DNA of 64,000 bases from Craterostigma plantagineum. Lineage: Eukaryota > Streptophyta > Magnoliopsida > Lamiales > Linderniaceae. The stretch is taken from positions 186,001 through 250,000 of the forward strand of contig JAPQWV010000362.1 of NCBI GenBank assembly GCA_027422505.1. The letters run 5' to 3'. Below, piece by piece: positions 1-13,203 of the stretch. Every line of letters starts with the position of its first letter. Within the stretch, counting starts at the first letter, position 1. A program made the position numbers and the translations under genes. The notes under the pieces are model-generated. The model saw nothing but the letters and a program-made list of their open reading frames with translations. It ran no database searches and was not told where the DNA came from.

Positions 1-848
1 TCCAAGACTACGCTTACAGGGCATTCGTTCGACCGAAAACTGGCGTCATTTACGACGGAAGAGTCCCCTCTAATCTCACAGGGATTCAAGTCTCAGCATT
101 GCGTCTCAGAAGTGGAAGCTTAAGGAGAAAGGGATTCAGCACCTACAAAGAGTTCGAAATACCCAAAGGCCTGATCGTAAATCCTTACGTCGAAAGGCTG
201 GTCCTTGTCTACCAAAACCTAGGCAATTGGTCCATGGCTTATTACCCTCTCCAAGGCCACGCCTACTTAGCCCCTGTAGTAGGCCTCCTAGCCTACGATG
301 CTTCGAACTTGACCGCCCAAAGCTTGCCCGAGCTAGACATAAACGTCTCTCTCCAGCCCATATCGATCGAATTCTCGGGCTTGAAGAGGAGATCGCCCGG
401 CGGGTCGGTCCCAAAATGCGTTTCCTTTGGTCTGAACGGCTCAATCAGTTTCAGCAATGTGGTTTCTGACAGCATATGCACTACTTTCCAATTGGGTCAC
501 TTTTCCATCGCTGTTGAGTCGAATGCGCCTTCTCCTTCTCCTCTGCCACCTGGCGGAGGCGGTCAGAGGGCCCCACCTGGGCCCGAGGAAGGCGAAAAGA
601 GCGAAAAAGACAACAGAAAGACTTGGATAGTCGTGGGCTCAGTGGTTGGTGGGTGTTTCTTATTGGTTCTTTTGGGTATTTTGATGGTTTTGGCGCGGAG
701 ATATTCGAAGAAGAAGAAACTGAATCGAATGGAGAGGGCGTCTGAGGTCGGCGAGGCTTTGCAAACGGCGAATGTCGGGGGCACGAGGGCGCCTGCTGCT
801 ACGGGGACAAGAACGCAGCCCAACATTGAGACAGAGTACATCCCTTGA
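1..848 (+). CDS. DUF1191-family membrane protein, 5' truncated by window edge
   Basis: The frame is open from base 3 to a TGA at 846-848, so the start lies outside the window. What is visible is the C-terminal part of an extracellular domain (conserved FEIPKGLIVNPYVERLVLVYQN-type core and a PKCVSFGLNGS stretch), a Pro/Ser/Gly-rich linker, one hydrophobic membrane segment (around TWIVVGSVVGGCFLLVLLG), a KKKK stop-transfer cluster and a short cytosolic tail ending TEYIP. This order matches plant type I membrane proteins carrying DUF1191, whose biochemical role is unknown. The first ATG-like start sometimes reported near base 99 is a TTG inside the continuing frame and is not a real start. Confidence 0.8.
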   Translation, partial: QDYAYRAFVRPKTGVIYDGRVPSNLTGIQVSALRLRSGSLRRKGFSTYKEFEIPKGLIVNPYVERLVLVYQNLGNWSMAYYPLQGHAYLAPVVGLLAYDASNLTAQSLPELDINVSLQPISIEFSGLKRRSPGGSVPKCVSFGLNGSISFSNVVSDSICTTFQLGHFSIAVESNAPSPSPLPPGGGGQRAPPGPEEGEKSEKDNRKTWIVVGSVVGGCFLLVLLGILMVLARRYSKKKKLNRMERASEVGEALQTANVGGTRAPAATGTRTQPNIETEYIP

Positions 849-2778
849 TTCGTTTCTTCGAGTCGAAATATTTTCCTTCTTTCTTTCCTTTTTTTTTTTT
901 TTTAATTTTTGGTTCGATTTTTTATTCTTGTGAGTTTGCACAGTTTGCCCGTCTTTCTTGATGCTTCGATTTGCTCATTATTTTGTTCGTTCTGTGTAGT
1001 TGGGGGTTTGTGGGGAGGGTGATACGAAGATTATTGGTGTAGATACATAATAATCTGCGACCTCTTGCTAGAAATCTTTCCCAAAATGGATTGGTTTTTG
1101 CTCTTAGTTTGAATATTTCCCAAAATGGATTGGTTTTTGCTCTTAGTTTGATGAACGAAGATCTTTTTTTTTTTTTGGCTCTCATGGCCCTCTTCTTGAT
1201 CTTTTTCTTGATGCTACAAATGTTCAGTGTTAAGCAATGGGTAGGCATTGCATCATTATATGTAATGACAAAGTTTCAGTTCAGAAAATTAGTAGTTGGC
1301 ACTGATCAGAAAAGGAAATGCAGACGTTAAGAAAGTCCCATGGACCACTTTACCCAGAGATTTCTTACCTTTCATTTTACATATTTGTTTTATTACAGCA
1401 CTTTCACAAAACTCAACTGAAAAGAGAAGAAGAATCATTTAATCAGTCTTTAATACATTGAAGCAATTGATGGGCAAAGACAAAGCCAAAGCCAACGAAC
1501 AAATTTGTTGCAGGCAACCCCCACTTTGAACATTTAATGTTGGAAGCAGTTCGAAAGCAACTGTCTCCTACCATCACGCAAGTAAAACACATCAATTTTT
1601 TTTTGTTTGGCTTTGATTCTTTCTTCGACAAGATCTATTGTACGTACACTTAAACACAGACTAGCAAATTAAGAATACAGACACAATTTTATTCCCCATG
1701 ATTTTTTTTTCTGGAGCCTTTTCAAGATAACAAACATCTCCATCCATAGTGATGGATTGATAATGATGATGATGGGCTGCGAACGTTGGGCCGTCAATTG
1801 AGAAATTGTATATATATTCCGAAATAATCATACCCGACCGACCCGACAACCCGATTGCTCTTCGATTCGAATACAGCACTGAGTTATTTTTTCGATTATT
1901 TATATTTCGAGCTCGAGGATCCTAGGCCAATCCTCAATAATCACATGCATTATCATTTAATATTGTTTTGTAGCGTGGTTCTTGATGGCTGATGCTGTCA
2001 GTCCTCTTCTTTTTTTTTTTTTTTTTTTTTTACATATTTTCTAGCAAAAGGGAATCGTTCGCCAATTTGCCAGACTACATATTGGAGTTAGCTAAAGTAC
2101 TCAGTTGAGGTGTAAAAAGGTATATTTGACCTCCCATGAAGTAGAGTCAAACCCTTAAATTATTACCGTTACTAAATTTGGACATATACCAAGGCAAAGA
2201 TACACACACCTCGGCTCGCGGTATGTATGTAATGTATATTGAATGGCTTTAAAACGGCGCCGTTAGGTGTCTGTCGGCCACTCGGTGTTCTGTCGTTCCA
2301 GATAAGTCTTGGCTGGCACAATCATCGAGTTCAAAATTTACCGTGTGGGACCCATTTATTGCTCCATACAACACGTGTCCATTTGTCTCATTTCACTTCA
2401 CCCAACGCAAAGATGCTACCTCTTTCCTTTTTATTACAAACCTTTTTCAACCATTTTCTTCCTACTATTTATGAGGTAAGCAGGGAAAGCGATGACGAGG
2501 GGACGTGTATCATCATTCAATTATTAATTACTAACAGTGTGTCAATACAATACACACAGCGCCAGTCCATAGTCAAACGTATTGATTTTTTTTTTTTTGG
2601 TTCGATGTATTTATTGCATTATTAATCATAAGAGGGAAAAATATCTCGTCGTCTCTCTTGCATTTTCCCATTTCACAGACCATTCTACGCTTTGGCTGTT
2701 TTCTTTCATTTGATTAAAAAACTGAGACTTATTTGCTATTCATTCGTTGTTTGCACCACGCACTTCCTTGGCTGCGAG
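849..2778. other. Intergenic spacer with 3' UTR and upstream promoter
   Basis: The first few hundred bases are T-rich and probably the 3' UTR of the DUF1191 gene. The rest has poly-T tracts (for example around 2011-2031) and short chance reading frames without protein-like composition. The last ~150 bases should contain the transcription start of the KH gene. No other gene is recognised. Confidence 0.5.
1077..1151. repeat. Two-copy 39-bp tandem duplication
   Basis: Two identical 36-bp copies (1077-1112 and 1116-1151, beginning TTTCCCAAAATGG) are separated by 3 bp. They lie in the 3' flank of the DUF1191 gene. A simple local duplication is the likeliest explanation. Confidence 0.85.
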
Positions 2779-2881
2779 GTAAGTTATCGTCTGCCTGCGT
2801 TTTGTCTTATTTCTCTTTTTTCTGCTGTTATTACCTAAAACCCTGAAAAAAGATTTGATTTTTTTTTGGTGACGTTCGAAG
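2779..2881 (+). other. Probable 5' leader intron of the KH/STAR gene
   Basis: A strong donor (GAG|GTAAGT) at 2779 and an acceptor (CGAAG|G) ending at 2881 would remove a T-rich segment and leave 7 nt before the ATG at 2889. Inferred from splice consensus only. Confidence 0.5.
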
Positions 2882-2888
2882 GTAAGCT

Positions 2889-4475
2889 ATGTCGGGGCTC
2901 TACAACTCAAACTTCTCGCCGGCGAGAGCTGCCTCGCCGCAGATTAGAAGCACGCCAGACGTCGAAAGGTTGGTTTTCACAGCTCAATTTCGGTTATGTC
3001 CCACTTCAAAATCCGAGAACAATCGAGAGGAATTGATTGAGGGGGTTTGAGCTGATGTTCCTTTGTCTGCTTTGTAGTAATCAGTACTTGTCTGAACTCT
3101 TGGCGGAGTATCAAAAGCTTGGACCTTTCGTGCAAGTCCTTCCAATTTGCAGCAGACTCCTAAATCAAGGTGTGCCGTCTTTTCCTTATTGGGTTTTTTT
3201 TTTCTGTGATGGAGTTGATTTCTTATGTCGGATCTAGCTTGATTAGTTTTCTTGCCAAAGTTGCCAAATCAACTTATCCACTTGGAACAGAGATTTCAGT
3301 TGAAATAAGACCTTAGTTTGAGTGAAATTCCATAATAAGCTGCCCTAATTCGCGCTGTTGATTGCCCGAATCTGCTTATAGTTCGACGCACTTTTTTTCT
3401 TTTTCGCTTCAGAAATTATACGGGTCACTGGGATGATGCCAAATCAAGGCTTTGGTGAAATGGAAAGGCTAAGGCACAGAAGTCCTAGCCCAATGGCCTC
3501 ATCAAACCTAGTATCGAACGTTGCAGGGACGGGATTAGCTGGCTGGAATGGGTTACCTCAAGAGGTAAAAAAATGAATTCCCTAATGTTTCTTTTTCGTA
3601 AGCCCAACCACAGTTTGTGTAAGAAGAAGCTATGTATTAAGCAAATGAGAAACTCGAGCTTTCTTTCTTTTTCACTTACATATGGCAGAGATTGAGTGGG
3701 CCGCCTGGCATGACGATGGACTGGCAAGGCGCCCCAGCGAGTCCAAGTTCTTACACAGTGAAGAGGATTCTTCGCCTGGACATTCCCGTGGATAGCTATC
3801 CCAACGTATGGGAAGAATTTCTTTGGACTATTCCTTTTTCTTTTCCTTGCGTAATACGTATTATTTCGTTGGTTTTTACAGTTCAATTTCGTGGGGCGAC
3901 TTTTGGGTCCGAGGGGAAATTCGTTGAAAAGAGTCGAAGCTACGACGGGCTGTCGTGTGTTTATCAGAGGAAAAGGTTCCATAAAGGACCCAGACAAGGT
4001 AATAAGAAGCACATCACTCTCTGACCTCTGTTTTACCTTAGCTTTTCTTTGGACAAGAAAAAGAAGTTGAAGTTACGCCTTTTACTGTCAATTGTAAGGA
4101 AGAGAAGCTCAGGGGAAGGCCGGGCTACGAGCATCTCAACGAGCCTCTCCATATTCTGATCGAAGCTGATTTGCCAGCCAATATCGTTGACCTCAGATTG
4201 AGACAAGCGCAAGAGATCATCGAAGAACTACTGAAGCCAGTGGTATGCTACAACGTAAATCATGTGCAAATCTATTTTATGATTTATGATTTAACGCCCT
4301 TCTTTTTATTCGATTTGCATGGAAGGATGAGTCGCAGGACTACATAAAGATTCAACAACTGCGTGAGCTGGCGATGCTAAACTCGAGTTTCAGAGAGGAC
4401 AGCCCAGGGCCGAGCGGTGGCAGTGTCTCGCCTTTCAATACCAGCGGAATGAAACGGGCGAAAACAGGGCGCTGA
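2889..4475 (+). CDS. KH domain RNA-binding protein of the STAR/quaking-like family
   Basis: Seven coding exons (2889-2968, 3078-3169, 3413-3564, 3689-3805, 3882-3998, 4099-4242, 4326-4475) join in frame to 283 residues, the usual size for the plant quaking-like KH group (At2g38610/At3g08620 type). The N-terminus ([20 protein letters not shown]) and the segment [20 protein letters not shown] form the STAR dimerisation region. The single KH domain carries the RNA-binding GxxG loop as GPRG (within [19 protein letters not shown]) and [17 protein letters not shown]. The C-terminus [15 protein letters not shown] is typical and basic. Known family role: single-stranded RNA binding and RNA processing in the nucleus. 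The targets here are inferred only by analogy. Introns after exons 3 to 6 are all phase 0. Confidence 0.9.
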
Positions 4476-5120
4476 TTAGTCGGACGCATTTTGGATATTC
4501 TAATGAGAATTCACCGATGCACATGATCGACAGTAACTATTCATCCTCACAACGTATAAGTTAGAAGGTGCTTGAGATTGAAATTTTCGGTTGGGTTTTC
4601 TCTCTCTTTGCTATTTATCTGAAAATGACTAAAAGGAAAAACAAGACGAAAAGGATACAGTCGGTTTTCGGGTTTGTTATGTATGTAAGCTTTTTGGAAA
4701 ACGTTGATATTCATTGGATTGATTCTTATGTTACATCCTAGTGTATGCTATAATATATGCCTTTCGATGTTGGAGGTCAAGGATTCAAACCCTTGGATTT
4801 TCTAGTTCATACAGTGCAAGTGTGTTTTTCATATAAGGTTGTCTGTATGTATGTATATGTCTAAGTTTCAGGCTGAAGTGGGACTATATATGCCTAAATC
4901 ATCAAGCAGCTCACTTCTCAGCAGGTTTATGTGCTGCAACAGAGGGCATACTTTCTTGTGAAGCAAATAGGAAATTTTCTTGATTGATTAATATAGTATG
5001 AAACACTTTGCAGTTTTTGCTGATCTGTGAACATGCGTATAATAGACTCGCTGGCACAGACAGCATCTTAGCAGGAAATCTTTGAGCAGATTTGTTGAGT
5101 AAGGCCATGAATAAGAACAG
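4476..5120. other. Convergent 3' flanks
   Basis: The spacer between the KH gene (+) and the acetyltransferase (-) is AT-rich and contains both 3' UTRs. No coding signal was seen. Confidence 0.5.
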
Positions 5121-7073
<1,953 letters not shown>

Positions 7074-7855
7074 ATATTTAATGTTTACCCCTCATTTCTG
7101 TAAGAGTTGCAAATGAACCCCTCGTTGCCCCTTCTGGCCTTCTTACTTCAAACTTGGATTTGATTCATGAAACAAAATACATAGGATTTGGAACCTTAAA
7201 GAAATAGTAGGCATAGTTTTTTCCCTCATCATCATCTACGATTAGTACAGAATTTGTATGGCAAAATTTTTATCAGTATTATATAAGATTTCCTATCGTA
7301 TATGAAAAAAAACTAACGAAATGCAGTTAATAACAGTGTAGGGGGTTTAGTGTATTTTCCAATAACTGTTCATTTTTATTTATTAATTATCGACTATTTC
7401 GATTAAAGAAAAAAACTACTGAAGGGTATAACGACATTTGAAGACGAGGGTCCGCTTTACTCGAATAGAATATGAAATCTCGACTGTCAGTGGTATCGAA
7501 ATCGACGATTATTCGTTCGATAGACTTATTCTTCGACGAGTTACTCGGGAACTACGTCCGCCGCTTTACTCAGCCGTCAGAAGAAGAGAAGAGTATTGAT
7601 CTTGACGAGGGCAACGCAAAGGGGGTTAGGGATTGCTCAGTCATCGGTTGGATCGCCTCCTTTGCGTGTTTTCTCTTTCGTTCAGCTCGATCTCAAGTGC
7701 TATTATCTGTTACTGTAAGCTATTTGCTTGTATTTTGTTGGTTTACACGTTTGCTTGTTGTGTCGTAGCCGTTAGGACTTACCTGCTGTGTCGTTCGTCT
7801 AATATTGTTATAGCGATGGTTTTTTCATCATTATTTCTGTTATTGTTTCAGGGAT
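7074..7855. promoter_or_regulatory. Divergent promoter region between GNAT (-) and E2 (+)
   Basis: About 780 bp lie between two start codons facing away from each other. The right half likely holds the E2 leader with an intron, because a clean acceptor (TTGTTTCAG) ends at 7851, four bases before the ATG. No individual control element is called. Confidence 0.5.
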
Positions 7856-8953
<1,098 letters not shown>

Positions 8954-9495
8954 CATTTGTCAGCGTTTGATTTGCTCGTCAAGTCTTCAATTTACTGCCT
9001 GTACTATAATTATCAGCACACTATGCGCCTTTCTTTCCTTCGTGCAGCTATCTTAATGCGCTATTCCGTTGGAACGTTAGTGTTTCATTAGCTTCCATGC
9101 TCTGTGAACTTCTTGTATTATGGAATCTATGCTGAACTAAGTTAATAATTTGTTGTGATACACGTTCATGCCGCAATATAGAACACTCATTTTGATAAAT
9201 GATGAAATACCATATAGTCATGAAGTTTCCACCACCTTTTTTCTGTTCAAATATATAAGCATATATGTTCATGCTGACATTGTCGTTGGAAAAATGAAGA
9301 TACAAAAGAAGCCTCTTCCATGGTTAAATCTGTTAGCAGATAAGCAACTTAACTCATTTCGGATTCATGATCTGAGAGAACAAAGTACTATGAATCTATG
9401 TCTATCTTGGGTAACGTTATTTATTGCAAGAAAAAAAAAGAACGGAAAAAAAAATATTTAAATTGATACAATCATCTACAGTGTATTTATTCAAT
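8954..9495. other. Convergent 3' flanks of the E2 and STN8 genes
   Basis: AT-rich spacer with A-rich tracts near 9427-9460. Contains 3' UTRs only; no coding signal was recognised. Confidence 0.5.
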
Positions 9496-11121
9496 TCAGC
9501 GTCTGCTGAAACTCAACTTGGACAGAACAGCAGCCGCCTGATCGCCGCCGAGCAAAAAATAAGGATGCCTCAGCGCCGCCGCCGCCGACAGTCTTCCCCT
9601 CCTCTCCGATATGAGCTTCCTCGCCAAATCCCAACCTCGCCCAGAATCAAGGTCGAGGATACTCAAGTCAGGCCTCGACCTAGTCTTCTCCCTCCACACA
9701 TTCAAGTCATACCCAAAGCCCTTCACCTCGGAGTTGAAGTTCTTCAGCCCCGCCGTCGACCTAAGGCTCGGCACGGCCATCTGCATCAGCACTACGCCGG
9801 CGGAGTACGTATCAAACAGGTCGGGACTGTTCAGCTTCCACAAGATCGGAGATAGCAGGGCGGCGATTGGCTCCGGCGGCGGCTTGGGTGTTTCCTCCGG
9901 CATGACGAAGAGCTCCGGCGGGCAGTAGTCTGGGTCGAGGAGGCCCTTGTCTGGGACGTAGTTCTTGCCTATGCGTAGGTCGGTGGCTGCCCCAAAATCA
10001 ATGAGCTTGATCTTCCCCTTCTTTGTGACGACGAGGTTCGAGGGCTTTACGTCGCGGTGGACTATCCCAGTGTCGTGGATTTTCTTGAGGGAACGAATGA
10101 TTTGCCTCATTATCTGCTTTATGATGAGTGCGTTTCTCTCGATAGATTCGAGCCCTCTTAGGGTACGCCCGAACATTACAGTCTCTAGGTTTAACGGGAA
10201 GCTTCGGTCCATCATGTAATCTGCTAAGTCTAAATCTCCCTGGGAAATCATTTCTTATTATTACATTGAGTTCATTCTCATGTAATTGATGGCCTTGGAA
10301 GCCATGGGAGTTTACCTCGTATTTCCAGACGAGCCATTTCTCGCCCTTAGTGAACTGGGTATTGGTTTTGTCGGCGATAAAGCTTCCGAGGAAGTCGGCG
10401 CAAGTGTCCGGCGCCGCCCTTGAGAGTCTGTAGTTGAACCATTCTTCGAAGTCTCCGCACTCTACGGCGCCTTTGACTCCGATTTTGACCTGTGAAGAAG
10501 AAGAAGAAGGCGTTTATTATAGCAGCTAAATTGGGTTCCTCAAGACAGAAAATCTCTGTTATTACATTTAATTACCCTCTTGAGGATGACTTTGTCTTTA
10601 AACCTCTTATCTAATAACTGCGAGGATCTTCGAATCCCTTTTCTCCTCACAGTCTCGTCGACGACGACGTTCTTGGGAACAACCACGCCGGAATATACGA
10701 CGCCGAACGACCCTTCGCCCAGCTTTTCTCCGACCAAGAAATCCCTTCTCTTCAAGCTTCTCCTTCCTATGAGAGTGTCCAGTCCAAGTTGCAGAGGAGC
10801 GAAGAGGTACGCGTCAATGGCGCCGATAAGGACGCCGGGCCTTGCAGTTAGGTAAATCCAGGAAACTCCGGCGAAAATTAAGAGTCCCCACCTTTGGGTT
10901 TCCGGCAATTCGCCGGTGAAGCTCTGCAGCTGCTGCAGCGCCGGCGATTCGAGCCATGACTGCTCGAGGTTGAGCGAAGCGTTGAGGAGATTCTCGGATA
11001 CGTCGCTGAAGAAAGCGCTGCACTTTATGAGGTTCTTCCTTCGAGGGATCGATAGGGACCATATGAAGCTATGGTTCTGGCGATGGAATGTAGTTGCAGT
11101 TGGGGAGAAGAGAGAAGCCAT
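9496..11121 (-). CDS. STN8: Thylakoid Ser/Thr protein kinase STN8
   Basis: Three exons (10576-11121, 10316-10489, 9496-10239) give 487 residues, close to the ~495 of Arabidopsis STN8. The N-terminus is a plastid transit-like sequence, followed by a hydrophobic membrane segment around residues 80-110 (WGLLIFAGVSWIYLTARPGV). The kinase domain has a P-loop (GEKLGEGSFGVVYSG), HRD at 301-303 followed by VKPSN, and DFG at 321-323 in KLIDFGAATDLRIGKNYVP, all intact. Known role: phosphorylates photosystem II core proteins such as D1/D2 in high light, supporting membrane folding and repair. The PDYCPPELFVMPEETPK region separates STN7/STN8 from other kinases. Introns are phase 0. Confidence 0.94.
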
Positions 11122-11632
11122 GGTGGTGAATGTGTTAGAATTTCGGTTTGCATTTGTCGAGGAAGGAGATTGTCAGCAGAGGATGGACTTTTGACACGTG
11201 GCAATCCGAGGTTTATCCTCTTGGCTCTTTTGGTGTGTGGAGCACAAGAAAACAACAATGCTGAGGATTACATGAACAGTAACATTTCAGCCAAACTCTT
11301 CGGTTAAACGCAGAATTCATTCATCATCATATCAACTACTATTAGTTATCATTTGTTCTAAATCTTGAAGATTTGTGGCACTGAAATAAGCAAGAGTTCG
11401 AAAACATGTTGTCTAGTCTAGTCATGTCGGCATTTTACCAAACACATCTAAGGTCTATTTTGCATCTCAAATACTTAATAATATGGATAGCCGTTAGTCC
11501 GCCTGCTTCATTCAAATTCAAAGTAACACTCTTTATAAAGGTGAAAAGAGAATAAAATGTAATCAAAGTTCCATTTCCATCTTCTTCTCCTCCAACTCAA
11601 AGGCTAACACCTCAAAAAACAGAGGAGTTACA
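11122..11632. promoter_or_regulatory. Divergent promoter region between STN8 (-) and a coiled-coil gene (+)
   Basis: Just over 500 bp separate the two start codons. A TATAAA (11534-11539) lies about 95 bp before the ATG of the right-hand gene. No convincing TATA box is seen for STN8, which is common for photosynthesis-related plastid proteins. Confidence 0.5.
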
Positions 11633-12389
11633 ATGCTAGTCAGTAGTCATCAGCATTCTCCACTCAACAGCTTGACGATTCAAACTCCCAAAACCACACG
11701 CAAGCCACTTCAACCCAAGAACAACCAATCATCAGCAGTTTCAACCCAATCTAAATGGGTCGACATTTCACACGTTGACAGCGCAAACAAGGAGAACCCA
11801 CCTCTGATCTACTCCACCCCAGTGAATAAGGTCGAGTCTTTTCATATAATCGAATCGTTCGATCCTTCGCTGGCCGAAGAGCTCAGTGCCATTCGCGAGA
11901 GGCTCGAAAGGGTGAGGATGGACAAGGAAAGGACAGAGAACTTGTTGGAAGAGAGGTCTTTGATCTTGGATTTGCAGATGAAGGACATGGAAAGCAGATT
12001 TGAGGTGCAGAAACGGCTTGAGATCGAGGTGGATCGGCTCTATAGGTTGCAGGAAATCAGATTAGCTTGCATGGTTAGCAAAAGTTGCACCTTCTTTCGA
12101 ACATATAGCAGAATCTGCTGCCGTTTATCGTAATAAATTTCTCTCTTCTGGAAATTGCTAACAGAGGATGTCTCCTATTCGGTCACTGAGAGATAAGGAA
12201 CAAGAGAAAAAGACGAACCAAGATCAGCTAAAGGCAAGCCTCAGATTCTTCCATATTCGCTTTGCCGAACTTTTAATCGATTTACTAAGCTGCAATACTG
12301 TCTTTTATTCTTGCAATATTCAGGCGAGTCTTGGCGAAAGTGGAGACAATATGGAACAAGAAGTTGAATCGGCTTTACCACATAGATAG
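11633..12389 (+). CDS. Small plant-specific coiled-coil protein
   Basis: Three exons (11633-12073, 12165-12233, 12324-12389) give 191 residues. The N-terminal third is Ser/Thr/Pro/Gln-rich with a PKTTRKPLQPKN stretch and KENPPLIYSTPV, which resembles short-lived cell-cycle or phospho-docking motifs. Residues ~80-150 form a strong coiled coil (LAEELSAIRERLERVRMDKE, then EKRLEIEVDRLYRLQEI-like heptads). A basic SPIRSLRDKEQEKK segment follows. No enzymatic domain is present and I do not recognise the family by name. The second intron appears to be a GC-AG intron of 90 nt that stays open if retained. The gene is divergent from STN8. Confidence 0.7.
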
Positions 12390-12518
12390 ATATTAGTTTT
12401 GGGCTTAGGATTTTGTTGTATGTGTCGTATGTTTAAAGCCCAACGAATCAAGAAATGATTAATGAGAGCTTTGTCCGACCCGACCCGGAATTTGAAGAAG
12501 CGGGGCGGTGCTAGAAAA

Positions 12519-12584
12519 CACGTGCCTTTATCCTCGATATCTGTCTGCATTTCCCAAACACGTGTTTTATTACATAGACGTGGC
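12519..12584. promoter_or_regulatory. Cluster of three ACGT-core (G-box/ABRE-like) elements
   Basis: CACGTG occurs at 12519-12524 and 12559-12564, the latter inside the palindrome AAACACGTGTTT, and ACGTGGC lies at 12578-12584. Such sites are bound by bZIP and bHLH factors in plants. They lie ~620 bp before the receptor start codon, so control of that gene is only a suggestion. Confidence 0.5.
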
Positions 12585-12940
12585 AAACATGCGACCACCT
12601 AAGCTGAGGCTTAATGGGCCTTGGCCCACTAAATTTCACACGCTGTTTACCAAAAATTAAATAAAATATAAAAATAAAATAAAGAAAATGAAATCAGGTG
12701 TAAAGCTTAACTAGAGTAATTAACTACTACGGCTACTTGCTTTATTTGGGGAGACTTGATCAACTCTCTCAAGTTTCTTAGATCTAAAGCATTGACTTCT
12801 ACTTTAATCCCAACTGAAAAATCCATTTTTATATATGCAGCAGACAATCTCGGTAGGAAGTGGAAACTATATGTACGTCTCTACCATCGCACGCTTCTAT
12901 TTGGCTTTTCTTCAACGCTTTGCATAGATTGAAGCATATT

Positions 12941-12964
12941 TGTGTGTGTGCGCGCGCGCGTGTG
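12941..12964. repeat. (TG)n(CG)n microsatellite
   Basis: A run of alternating TG then CG dinucleotides, directly visible; alternating purine-pyrimidine of this kind is Z-DNA prone. Confidence 0.9.
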
Positions 12965-13203
12965 CCCAGGGGAGATAATTCCAGATAAAGCAGCTATATC
13001 TGATCAGCTATTTTGAAGCTTCTGGGATTCATCCAGGGTAAAAGAATGAATAATCTGCTTGTGAACTGTTTTGTTGGATTTGCGGTAGTCAAGATATAAG
13101 TTTGATTCTTTACAAATGGGTTGTTTCTGGATTGATTAATCTGGCTTTGGGCTGATTGGTTTTAGTTTTTTTTTTTTTGATCGAAGGTATTGGGGTGTTG
13201 AAG

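Larger units (their letters stand above)
12390..13203. promoter_or_regulatory. Upstream region of the vacuolar sorting receptor gene
   Basis: This spacer contains the 3' UTR of the coiled-coil gene, a cluster of ACGT elements (12519-12584) and a GT/GC microsatellite, then a T-rich leader before the ATG at 13204. No gene is recognised. Confidence 0.5.

Noticed and set aside
2239..2625. 128-codon plus-strand frame
   Set aside because: No domain, low-complexity tail, lies in the promoter of the KH gene.
4758..4810. tRNA-like B-box (GGATTCAAACCC) near 4780
   Set aside because: No A-box at proper spacing and no cloverleaf; too little for a tRNA or SINE call.
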